7,255 nt of DNA from Bacteroidales bacterium (GTDB lineage Bacteria > Bacteroidota > Bacteroidia > Bacteroidales > P3), in the NCBI GenBank assembly GCA_017988355.1, contig JAGNRX010000052.1, positions 1-7,255 of the forward strand. Reading direction: 5' to 3'. Of this stretch, positions 1 through 6,767 are shown piece after piece. The notes beneath the pieces are model-generated. The model worked only from the letters and a program-made list of their open reading frames with translations. It ran no database searches and was not told where the DNA came from. The first letter of the stretch is position 1, and each line of letters starts with the position of its first letter. Position numbers and translations under genes: made by a program.

Positions 1-389
1 GTGAATATTCTCTTGTCGTGGTGACCATCTATTAGGAATTTGAAGACATAGGCAAGGGTGAAAAGTAAAAGGAGCGGCTCGGTGGGGATTGTCATTGCTG
101 AGCTTTCTCCAACAAGCATGGTTAGTGAAACTGGGGTTAGGATGGCTATTAGGTATAGGACTTTATCTAAGCGGTAGTAGAAAAGAAGTAGGGTGAGTAG
201 GATTATGGGGATTAGTCCGTAGTAGTAGTATTCGTAGTCGATATAGTAGTAGCCTATGCCAATAAATAAGGCACATAGAGTAAAGATAATGATTGAGGTT
301 TGGGTCTTATCATTTATTCTTTTCCATGCCTTTTTTGCTGGTTGAACTAAGGATTCTAAGTAATCAGTTATTTGATTAAGAAGCTTCAT
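1..389 (-). CDS. Multi-pass membrane protein, N-terminal part; probable O-antigen ligase/polymerase family (partial)
   Basis: The start codon is at 389-387 and the frame stays open to the left edge, giving 129 full codons, so the C-terminal part is missing. The start is well supported because ATG overlaps the TGA stop of the chain-length determinant gene by 4 bp (ATGA), an arrangement typical of translational coupling in one operon. The first ~30 residues are polar and basic, probably cytoplasmic. Four hydrophobic segments follow at about 32-48, 57-71, 77-92 and 104-119. A tyrosine-rich stretch (residues 47-57, eight Tyr) lies between the first two. The pattern 'TPVSL...IPTEPLLLL' (residues 85-109) resembles the N-terminus of Bacteroidetes O-antigen ligase-like proteins as I remember them. 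The catalytic periplasmic loop that defines that family would lie outside the window, so the family call rests on this resemblance and on the Wzz neighbour. Another polysaccharide polymerase or a plain membrane protein remains possible. Confidence 0.7.
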   Translation of the reverse strand, partial: MKLLNQITDYLESLVQPAKKAWKRINDKTQTSIIIFTLCALFIGIGYYYIDYEYYYYGLIPIILLTLLLFYYRLDKVLYLIAILTPVSLTMLVGESSAMTIPTEPLLLLFTLAYVFKFLIDGHHDKRIF

Positions 390-1402
390 TTTACTTCTTG
401 GGAGCTTTGTTTTTTATCTCTAAGTATTTGAGCGAAGATTGCAAGTAGGGTGCAGCATAGTCCTCCTATTAGGGCTATGATTGAGCGTTTTGGCTTATCT
501 TTTAGGTCGGCTGGATAGGCTGTGTCGATGATGAAGTCGGTTGGTATATTACTTTTTGCATCAACTCTTACTTGTTCAAGCTTTTCATCCCAAACTTTTA
601 GGGTTTCTATCTTTATTTTTAATTGCTCTCTTATGCTTATGATTTGTGGACCACTCTCCCCTATTGTTCCAAGCTTGTCTTCCAAACGCTTTACTCCTGC
701 ATTATTGCCTGATGCTATTTGTTTTGCCATCTCTTGGCTCATACGGTCTGACATCATATCGGGGTTGAAGACTTTCTTGTCCTTGGTCATTCTTGACATG
801 CTGTCGGCAAGGGTTCCTATTTCAAGAACTAATCCATCTCTTGATGCTGTTAGGGTATTAACAATGGAGTCCATCTTTGCGCGTTTCATATCGTTGCGAA
901 GGATTTGCATCTGCTCTGTCATATAGTTGGCTATATCGGCTGCATATTGTGGGTCGGTGTCCCAGACAGTTAGTTTAACTCCAAGGTTTTCGGTTCGTTT
1001 GACCTTTATGTTGGAGACTAATCTTTGGTTTAGCTTATCACTCTTGGTCTTGCCTTTTTCTTCCTTGATGCCGTAGTGCTCGTCAAGTTTGAACTTTGTG
1101 ACAGTTTTTGATATTATTGTGCTTGAGCCCAGTAGTTCTAATAGATATTCTGCATCCTTTTCTTTTCCATAGCTAAGAACATCGTAGTTATCCATTTGTG
1201 ATAACACTGCTTTTGAGACTGCATTGCTATCGGCTGGCATAAGGGCTACTTGCGATTTGTAGTAGTTGGGTAGAAGGAGTGATAATAGTCCTATGGCTGT
1301 TGTTGATAGGATGAAGACTAAAATCAAGATTAGTTTATGTTTTGATAAAAAACTAATGGTGGATTGCAAATTAAATTCGTTGTTTGAATTGTTCTCAGTC
1401 AT
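386..1402 (-). CDS. Wzz/chain-length determinant family protein (polysaccharide co-polymerase)
   Basis: The 338-residue product has the classical polysaccharide co-polymerase layout. A short polar N-terminus is followed by a membrane helix at about 24-44, a large periplasmic part at about 45-306 with coiled-coil-prone segments (about 160-205 and 235-282), and a second membrane helix at about 307-326. A short basic tail (RDKKQSSQEVK) ends in the cytoplasm. Just before helix 2 is a proline-containing segment (YPADLKDKPKRS, 296-307) like the P-rich motif of Wzz proteins. No Walker motifs or kinase domain are present, so this is the Wzz type and not a Wzc-type fusion. Family members set the chain length of O-antigen or related polymers made by a Wzy polymerase at the inner membrane. 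The gene starts only 19 bp after the tRNA-Arg gene, with an A/T-rich leader lacking a Shine-Dalgarno sequence. It is coupled to the next membrane protein gene by a 4-bp overlap. Which polymer it controls cannot be read here. Confidence 0.9.
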   Translation of the reverse strand: MTENNSNNEFNLQSTISFLSKHKLILILVFILSTTAIGLLSLLLPNYYKSQVALMPADSNAVSKAVLSQMDNYDVLSYGKEKDAEYLLELLGSSTIISKTVTKFKLDEHYGIKEEKGKTKSDKLNQRLVSNIKVKRTENLGVKLTVWDTDPQYAADIANYMTEQMQILRNDMKRAKMDSIVNTLTASRDGLVLEIGTLADSMSRMTKDKKVFNPDMMSDRMSQEMAKQIASGNNAGVKRLEDKLGTIGESGPQIISIREQLKIKIETLKVWDEKLEQVRVDAKSNIPTDFIIDTAYPADLKDKPKRSIIALIGGLCCTLLAIFAQILRDKKQSSQEVK

Positions 1403-1421
1403 AACAATAATATATATTTTG

Positions 1422-1493
1422 TACCCTCGAGCAGAATCGAACTGCTATCTAAAGTTTAGGAAACTTCTATTCTATCCGTTGAACTACGAGGGC
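1422..1493 (-). tRNA. tRNA-Arg (anticodon CCT)
   Basis: A complete 72-nt cloverleaf can be folded by eye. The acceptor stem pairs GCCCTCG with CGAGGGT (7 bp, the outermost pair G-U), and the discriminator base is A. The D stem is GTTC/GAAT with an 8-nt loop containing GG. The anticodon stem is GAAGT/ACTTT with loop TTCCTAA, which places CCT (complement of 1458-1460) at positions 34-36. The T arm is AGCAG-TTCGATT-CTGCT, with the conserved TTCGA start. CCA is not encoded; the bases after the discriminator are CAAAA, so CCA must be added enzymatically. CCT reads the arginine codon AGG. The gene sits 18 bp after infB and 19 bp before the Wzz-type gene, all on the same strand. I see no convincing promoter of its own, so it may be released from a longer transcript by RNase P and a 3' tRNase. 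Confidence 0.96.
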
Positions 1494-1511
1494 AATAAAA
1501 AACTTATTTAA

Positions 1512-4500
1512 TTATAATTTTCTCTTTACTTCAAATTCTTCGTATCCCTCAATTATGTCACCCACTTTGATGTCGTTGAAGTTTTCAATATTTAAACCAC
1601 AGTCTTGTCCTATAACAACTTCCTTAACTTCATCTTTGAAACGTTTCAGTGAAGCAAGCTTTCCGCTATATGCAACAATACCATCTCTAATTACTCTGAC
1701 CTTGGTATTACGATTTATCTTACCATCCAAACACATACATCCTGCAATTGTTCCAACCTTAGTGATTTTAAATACTTCTCTAATTTCAAGGTTAGCAACA
1801 ATCTTTTCTTCAATCTCTGGTGAAAGCATACCCTCCATCGCATCTTGCAATTCGCTGATAGCTGTGTAGATGATTGAATATAGTCTGATGTCGATTTGTT
1901 CTGCCTCAGCCAGTTTCCTTGCTCCCATTGAAGGACGCACTTGGAATCCAATGATGATTGCATTTGAAGCTGTTGCAAGCAAGACGTCTGTTTCAGTAAT
2001 TTGTCCAACTGATTTGTGGATTATATTTACTTGGATTTCTGGTGTTGATAGTTTTAGTAATGAGTCTGATAGAGCTTCAACTGATCCATCAACGTCTCCC
2101 TTAACAATAAGGTCAAGCTGTTTGAAGTCTCCAATTGCAATTCTTCTACCAATTTCATCAAGTGTGATATGTTTTTGAGTTCTAAGACCTTGCTCTCTTT
2201 GTAGTTGTGTTCTACGGTTTGCTAAGTCTTTTGCTTCTTTTTCTGTTGAGATTACGTTGAAAGTGTCACCTGCTTGTGGTGCTCCATTAAGTCCTAAAAG
2301 AAGAACTGGAACTGAAGGCCCTGCGGTGATGATTTGTTGGTTTCTTTCATTATACATCGCCTTAACACGACCATAATTGGTTCCTGCTAAAACAAAGTCG
2401 CCTGGTTTCATTGAGCCGTCTTGGATTAGAATTTTAGCTACATAGCCCTTACCCTTATCAAGTGAAGACTCAATAACTGTTCCCTTAGCTCTAATTAGTG
2501 GATTACCTTTTAGTTCCAATAGTTCAGCCTCAAGAAGTACTTTTTCAAGTAGTTCGTATATGTTTGTTCCTTTCTTAGCTGATATCTCTTGTGATTGGAA
2601 TTTACCACCCCAGTCTTCAACAAGAATATTCATTGCTGCTAATTCGGTCTTTATCTTTTCAGGGTCTGATCCAACAGAGTCTATCTTGTTTATTGCAAAA
2701 ACGATTGGAACTCCTGCTGCTTGAGCATGGTTGATTGCTTCAATGGTTTGTGGCATGACCCTATCGTCAGATGCAATAACAATAATTGCAATATCTGTTA
2801 TCTTTGCTCCTCTGGCACGCATTGCAGTAAAGGCTTCGTGACCTGGTGTATCTAAGAAGGTCATTTTCTTGCCGTTCTTAAGAACAACTTCGTATGCTCC
2901 AATATGTTGAGTAATACCCCCTGCTTCTCCTTGAATAACGTTTGATTTTCTGATATAGTCAAGTAGGGATGTTTTACCGTGGTCAACGTGTCCCATAACA
3001 GTTACAATTGGTGCTCTTGAAACTAAGTCTTCATCTTTTCCAACTTCTTCAATTCCTTCCAATGCTTCAACAACGTCTGCACTTACAAATTCGGTTGAGA
3101 AACCAAATTCTTCTGCAATAAGTTGTATTGCTTCTGCATCAAGACGTTGGTTAATGGAAACAAACATTCCTAATGACATACAAGATGCAATAATCTTAGT
3201 TACTGGGATATCCATCATCGTTGCCAACTCATTAGCTGTAACGAATTCTGTAACTTTCAATATCTTTTGTTCTTCAAGCTCTTGCTCAAATTGAATTTGA
3301 TGATGTTGTTGAACTGATTGACGTTTATCTCTTCTATGCTTAGATGCTTTTGATTTTCCTGTTGAAGATAATCTTGCAAGTGTATCCTTTATTTGTTTTT
3401 CAATCTCCTCATTGCTAATCTCTACTTTCTTAAGTTCTTTCTTAGGCTTAGCGAATTTTGATTTAGCTCCTGCTCCAGCTCCTGCCTTTGGCTTAGTCTT
3501 TGCAGGGTCTATTGCAGTACCTGGATGATTAGGTTGACCTACAAGTGTTGGCTTTGCAATATTACTTGTTGGTGCTTGCTTAATCCTCCTACGTTTCTTC
3601 TTATCTCTCTTTATGCCATCTGCATCGGTTTGTTGTGATGCGGTGATAACTTGTTTCTTTGGTTTGTCGAACTGAGAAAGGTCTATCTTTTCTCCTGAAA
3701 GAATTGGACCTGTTAGTTTAACATACTGTGTTTCTATGAAATTGTCAATAGGAGTTTCTTCTGAAGCAACTACTGGTGTTTCTTTTGGAGCATCTTTAAC
3801 AACAACTGGTTTGTCTTTCTGCTCGTATTTCTTTTCAGGACTATGTTTTGGACTTTCTTTAGAGCTTGCGTCTTTTGTTGCAGGCTTTCTACTTGTCTTA
3901 CTATCCTTTTGTTGTTTATCTTTCTTGTCTTGTTCAACCTTTTTCTTTTCTTCTCTGTCGTGAGCAAGTTCTGCTTTAGATTTCTTGTCTGGTTTTGTTT
4001 TTGAGTTAATGGTAGAAAGGTCAATTTTCCCAATGATATTTAGAGAGTGAACATCATCAGCATCTTTTTTAGGTTGTGCTACTTGTGGTTCAACTTTTTC
4101 TCCTTTTGGCTTTGCTTCTTGTTCTTTTTCAGGCTCAAGTGCTAAAGGTGTTTCTTTTTCTGGTTTAACGTCCTCTTTCTTCTGCTCTAATATTTCCGCT
4201 TCTGGCTCTTTCTTTGCCTCTTTAGGGGTCTCTTTTTTCACCTCTTGCTTTGGCTCTTCTTTTGTTTCAAGCTTTTCTTTCTTTTTCTCTTGTTTTTCAG
4301 CAATTTCTTCCTTCTCTACTTTCTCTTGCTCTACTTCTTCTTTCTTTTCCTCTTTCTTTGCTTTCTCTTGTTTTGGAGCAGTATCCGCTTTTGGTGTCAA
4401 AGGCTCAACATATTCAAGGGTTTTGGTTTTAATCATTATCTCCTCAATGTTGTTGTCATCAACACTATCCTTAGAATTTGAATCAACATACACCTCTTCG

Positions 4501-4745
4501 GCTTCAATTGTCTTATTGTTTGTTTTTTGGGTAGAAAAATCCAACTTACTGGCTTCTTCTTTAACTTTTCTTTCTGATATAAATGCAGAAGAAAGAATAT
4601 CATATAGTTCTTTGTCAATCTTTGTGTTAGGATTGTTTTCTATACTCTTACCTTTTTTTGCAAGGAAATCTACTAACGTTGAAATTCCAACGTTGAATTC
4701 TTTTGCAACTTTATTTAATCGAATGGTTTTATTTTCTTCTGACAT
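1512..4745 (-). CDS. infB: Translation initiation factor IF-2
   Basis: IF-2 is the GTPase that brings initiator fMet-tRNA to the 30S subunit and promotes 50S joining. The 1077-residue product starts with an IF2-N helical subdomain (about 6-55). A long charged linker follows (about 65-490), extremely K/E-rich at 121-232, with 'KIDLS' motifs at 240-244 and 353-357, a basic patch KKKRRR (382-387) and a GA repeat (421-427). A second IF2-N-like region spans about 492-555. The G domain has G1 GHVDHGKT (585-592), G2 GGITQHIGA (609-617), G3 DTPGH (632-636), G4 NKID (686-689) and G5 SAKKG (722-726). Domain II and the C-terminal fMet-tRNA-binding region (to about 1068) are intact. The product is longer than most IF-2 proteins because of the linker. 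The start lies 61 bp after nusA, preceded by an A-rich leader (AATAAGAAAAAATAA) and no Shine-Dalgarno sequence; the protein N-terminus ([19 protein letters not shown]) fits the family. Confidence 0.99.
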   Translation of the reverse strand: MSEENKTIRLNKVAKEFNVGISTLVDFLAKKGKSIENNPNTKIDKELYDILSSAFISERKVKEEASKLDFSTQKTNNKTIEAEEVYVDSNSKDSVDDNNIEEIMIKTKTLEYVEPLTPKADTAPKQEKAKKEEKKEEVEQEKVEKEEIAEKQEKKKEKLETKEEPKQEVKKETPKEAKKEPEAEILEQKKEDVKPEKETPLALEPEKEQEAKPKGEKVEPQVAQPKKDADDVHSLNIIGKIDLSTINSKTKPDKKSKAELAHDREEKKKVEQDKKDKQQKDSKTSRKPATKDASSKESPKHSPEKKYEQKDKPVVVKDAPKETPVVASEETPIDNFIETQYVKLTGPILSGEKIDLSQFDKPKKQVITASQQTDADGIKRDKKKRRRIKQAPTSNIAKPTLVGQPNHPGTAIDPAKTKPKAGAGAGAKSKFAKPKKELKKVEISNEEIEKQIKDTLARLSSTGKSKASKHRRDKRQSVQQHHQIQFEQELEEQKILKVTEFVTANELATMMDIPVTKIIASCMSLGMFVSINQRLDAEAIQLIAEEFGFSTEFVSADVVEALEGIEEVGKDEDLVSRAPIVTVMGHVDHGKTSLLDYIRKSNVIQGEAGGITQHIGAYEVVLKNGKKMTFLDTPGHEAFTAMRARGAKITDIAIIVIASDDRVMPQTIEAINHAQAAGVPIVFAINKIDSVGSDPEKIKTELAAMNILVEDWGGKFQSQEISAKKGTNIYELLEKVLLEAELLELKGNPLIRAKGTVIESSLDKGKGYVAKILIQDGSMKPGDFVLAGTNYGRVKAMYNERNQQIITAGPSVPVLLLGLNGAPQAGDTFNVISTEKEAKDLANRRTQLQREQGLRTQKHITLDEIGRRIAIGDFKQLDLIVKGDVDGSVEALSDSLLKLSTPEIQVNIIHKSVGQITETDVLLATASNAIIIGFQVRPSMGARKLAEAEQIDIRLYSIIYTAISELQDAMEGMLSPEIEEKIVANLEIREVFKITKVGTIAGCMCLDGKINRNTKVRVIRDGIVAYSGKLASLKRFKDEVKEVVIGQDCGLNIENFNDIKVGDIIEGYEEFEVKRKL
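4050..4385 (-). repeat. Low-complexity K/E-coding purine-rich tract inside infB
   Basis: This stretch encodes residues 121-232 of IF-2, a run made almost wholly of Lys, Glu, Pro, Gln and Ala, with irregular units such as [18 protein letters not shown] and [11 protein letters not shown]. The coding strand is strongly purine-rich, and the plus strand shows long CTT/TTC runs. It is an imperfect, non-tandem low-complexity region and probably a flexible, disordered linker. Its base composition explains the spurious open frames on the opposite strand here. Confidence 0.85.
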
Positions 4746-4806
4746 TTATTTTTTCTTATTTGTTCGCTGAATCTTTTAATTGTGTGGTATCTGACTGCCC
4801 AACTTG

Positions 4807-6180
4807 TTACACCTCTTGTTCTCCTTTTTCTTGCTCTTTAGTCTCTTCTATATCTTCTGTCTCTTCTGCCTCTACTATTTCTGCCTCTGCTATTTCTTCT
4901 TCTAGTTCTAATTCTTCTTCTGCCTCAACTTCTTCTTGCCCTTCTTCTTCAAACTCTGATCTAAAAGTTCTCAAAACCTCTTCTATTGTTTCTTCTTCTA
5001 GGTCTGTTCTTTCAACCAACTCTTTTGCACTTAATGCTAAAACGTCTTTTGCAGTATCACAGCCTATTGCTTTCAATTCCTCAATCACCCACTCTTCAAT
5101 CTCGTCTGTAAATTCATCCAAATCCACATCTTCGTAATCCATATCTGTATCGCTATATACGTCTATTTCATATCTTGTAAGCTTGCTTGCCAATTTAATG
5201 TTTGCACCACCCTTACCAATTGCTAAGGAAACCTGATCTGATGGCATAAATACTTCTGTTCTGTGATTTTCAACATCTAAAATTACAGATGATACTTTTG
5301 CTGGGCTTAGAGCTCTTGTTATATATAGTTCGGTATTTGTTGTATAGTTAATGATATCTATATTTTCATTCTTCAACTCTCTAACAATACCATGAATTCT
5401 GCTTCCCTTCATTCCAACACATGCTCCAACTGGGTCAATTCTGTCGTCATAAGATTCAACAGCAACCTTTGCTCTTTCGCCTGGTTCACGAACAACGTCC
5501 TTAATTGTTATTAGTCCATCATCGATTTCTGGCACCTCTTGTTCTAATAGTCTTTCTAAAAACACTGGTGAAGTTCTTGAAAGTGTTATTTGAGGAACGC
5601 CGTTTCTCATCTCAACCTTTAGAACAACAGATTTTATAGTATCTCCTTTTCTATAGAAGTCTCCTGGTATTTGTTCTGTTTTTGGAAGATTTAGCTCAAT
5701 GCCTTCTTCATCCAAAACCATTATCTCTCTTTTCCAAATTTGATATACTTCACAAATAACAATCTCCCCTACCTTTTCCTTATATTTTGTGAATATATTA
5801 GCTCTCTCATAATCTTGAATCTTAGCAGCTAAGTTTTGACGAATTGCCAAAATATCTCTTCTTCCAAAATCTGCAAATCTAATTTCTTCTGAAAGCTCTT
5901 CTCCAATCTCAAAGTCAGGCTCTACTTTAATGGCTTCAGAATAAGAAACCTGTGTATTTTCATCCTCAACAGTTCCGTCTTCAACAATTAATCTATTTCT
6001 CCAAATCTCTAAGTCTCCCTTATCAATATTAACAATAACACTAAAGTTCTCGTCTGAGCCATATTTCTTTACCATCAATTGCTTAAACACATCTTCCAAG
6101 ATACGCATTAAGGTCTCTCTTTCAATGTTTTTAAATTCTTTAAATTCCGAGAATGTATCAATTAAATTTAAGTTTTCCAT
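4807..6180 (-). CDS. nusA: Transcription termination/antitermination factor NusA
   Basis: NusA binds RNA polymerase and nascent RNA and modulates pausing, termination and antitermination. The 457-residue product has the expected order: an N-terminal RNAP-binding domain (about 1-130), an S1 domain (about 135-201, GEIVICEVYQIWK through ITLSRTSP), KH1 (about 225-290, with DPVGACVGMKGSRI at 249-262) and KH2 (about 300-345, with the GxxG loop IGKGG at 321-325). A helical helix-hairpin-helix-like segment follows (about 358-405). The protein ends in an acidic tail (about 408-457) that is mostly Glu with a few Ala, Val and Thr. This tail replaces the two ordered acidic repeats of the enterobacterial protein. 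The gene starts 21 bp after rimP behind an A-rich stretch (GAAAGAAAAG) and is followed by infB 61 bp later. This is the widespread rimP-nusA-infB order. In E. coli, NusA autoregulates this operon. Confidence 0.98.
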   Translation of the reverse strand: MENLNLIDTFSEFKEFKNIERETLMRILEDVFKQLMVKKYGSDENFSVIVNIDKGDLEIWRNRLIVEDGTVEDENTQVSYSEAIKVEPDFEIGEELSEEIRFADFGRRDILAIRQNLAAKIQDYERANIFTKYKEKVGEIVICEVYQIWKREIMVLDEEGIELNLPKTEQIPGDFYRKGDTIKSVVLKVEMRNGVPQITLSRTSPVFLERLLEQEVPEIDDGLITIKDVVREPGERAKVAVESYDDRIDPVGACVGMKGSRIHGIVRELKNENIDIINYTTNTELYITRALSPAKVSSVILDVENHRTEVFMPSDQVSLAIGKGGANIKLASKLTRYEIDVYSDTDMDYEDVDLDEFTDEIEEWVIEELKAIGCDTAKDVLALSAKELVERTDLEEETIEEVLRTFRSEFEEEGQEEVEAEEELELEEEIAEAEIVEAEETEDIEETKEQEKGEQEV

Positions 6181-6201
6181 AATTAAAACTTTTCTTTCAT
6201 A

Positions 6202-6648
6202 TTAGAATATTATTATTATTTTCGCTTCTTTAATGCTCTCAAAGGCTATTTCCTTCTCTACTGGAGCATCCTTCTTCTTCTTCTTTGCAAACTCTTTAAC
6301 CACAATCTTATCATCTTCAACACTTAAAAGCTCTCCTTGAGTTTTCAACCCATCAGTTGTTATTACTGAGATATTTCTACCAATGTTTTTCTTGTATTGA
6401 CGAGTATTCATCAGAGGTTCTCCTACTCCTGAAGAAAACACACTTAGTTCAAAGTCTTCAACTTCTCTATCGAAGTTTCCTTCTATTTTCCTTGATAAAT
6501 CGATGCAATTTTGAATAATTACTCCATTATCACCATCAATATAGACAGAAATCTTATTATCCTTACCAATTTTCAAATCAACAAGAAATAAATCAGATCC
6601 CTCTAATTCTTCATTAACAATACTTAGAACCTTCTCTTTATCAATCAT
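6202..6648 (-). CDS. rimP: Ribosome maturation factor RimP
   Basis: RimP is needed for maturation of the 30S ribosomal subunit. The 148-residue product has the two-domain RimP form. The N-terminal alpha/beta domain (about 1-80) includes LFLVDLKIGKDNKISVYIDGD (split here as residues 20-40) and ends in the family signature region FELSVFSSGVGEPL (66-79). There the usual SPG is SSG, while the following PL is kept. The C-terminal SH3-like domain (about 85-148) begins at YKKNIGRNISV and carries a lysine run (122-126). Identification rests on these motifs, the normal length and the position directly before nusA (21-bp gap). The start ATG at 6648 has a U/A-rich leader without a Shine-Dalgarno sequence and lies only 22 bp past the base of a terminator-like hairpin. 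The promoter proposed for the operon is upstream of that hairpin. Confidence 0.96.
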   Translation of the reverse strand: MIDKEKVLSIVNEELEGSDLFLVDLKIGKDNKISVYIDGDNGVIIQNCIDLSRKIEGNFDREVEDFELSVFSSGVGEPLMNTRQYKKNIGRNISVITTDGLKTQGELLSVEDDKIVVKEFAKKKKKDAPVEKEIAFESIKEAKIIIIF

Positions 6649-6663
6649 ATATAAAAACTATCC

Positions 6664-6692
6664 AATAAAAGAGGGGACAATTTAGTCCCCTC
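6664..6692 (-). terminator. Intrinsic terminator-like hairpin between the lipoprotein gene and rimP
   Basis: Read on the minus strand, GAGGGGAC and GTCCCCTC form a perfect 8-bp stem (6692-6685 with 6678-6671) closed by a 6-nt loop, TAAATT. The T-rich tract TTTTATT (6670-6664) follows immediately. This is a plausible Rho-independent terminator for the upstream lipoprotein gene, whose stop is about 75 bp before it. On the plus strand the stem is followed by GCTTATTTC, a much poorer T tract, so minus-strand polarity is favoured. The hairpin also lies downstream of the predicted rimP promoter, inside its leader. Confidence 0.8.
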
Positions 6693-6712
6693 GCTTATTT
6701 CTATTTCGCTTG

Positions 6713-6743
6713 CAAAATTACTAATAATCTTTGACTTAGCAAA
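6713..6743 (-). promoter_or_regulatory. Predicted Bacteroidetes-type promoter for rimP-nusA-infB
   Basis: On the minus strand, TTTG at 6743-6740 is followed after exactly 19 bases by TAATTTTG at 6720-6713. This matches perfectly the Bacteroidetes primary-sigma consensus (-33 TTTG and -7 TAnnTTTG). It sits in the non-coding gap between the lipoprotein gene stop (6768) and rimP. Transcription would start near 6708, an estimate from usual spacing, giving a leader of about 60 nt that contains the 6671-6692 hairpin. No other promoter in the gap looks as good. Confidence 0.72.
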
Positions 6744-6767
6744 GAAATACTAAATAAAACTACATTA

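Noticed and set aside
522..926. 134-codon open frame on the plus strand
   Set aside because: It lies wholly antisense to the Wzz-type gene, which has clear family structure, and its translation has no recognisable domain.
1494..1519. Palindrome AATTATAATT (1510-1519) and a T run (minus strand, 1502-1497) after infB as a terminator
   Set aside because: The palindrome is pure A/T, has no loop, is separated from the T run and overlaps the infB stop codon. It is too weak to call an intrinsic terminator.
1499..1535. Possible promoter before the tRNA: TTTG (1535-1532) and TAAGTTTT (1506-1499)
   Set aside because: The -7 element misses its last base and the 25-bp spacer is longer than the usual 19-21, so I do not list it as a feature. 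It would be the first place to look if the tRNA proves to be transcribed separately.
1715..2008. Short minus-strand frames inside infB (1715-2008, 3770-4033, 4436-4618)
   Set aside because: They are out-of-frame shadows of infB, which is intact from IF2-N through the C-terminal domains.
3736..4481. Plus-strand frames with very hydrophobic Phe/Leu/Ser products (3736-3963, 4245-4481, 4250-4432)
   Set aside because: They mirror the Lys/Glu-rich linker of IF-2: CTT/TTC repeats read as Leu/Phe/Ser. They are not membrane protein genes.
4703..5137. 144-codon plus-strand frame with a Ser-rich product
   Set aside because: Its serine runs are the reverse reading of GAA/GAG codons in the acidic NusA tail. 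It also spans the nusA-infB gap antisense, so it is a composition artefact.
6268..6285. CTT triplet repeat as a possible slippage or phase-variation site in rimP
   Set aside because: It encodes the lysine run of RimP. A change by whole triplets would not shift the frame, and phase variation of a ribosome maturation gene is unlikely.
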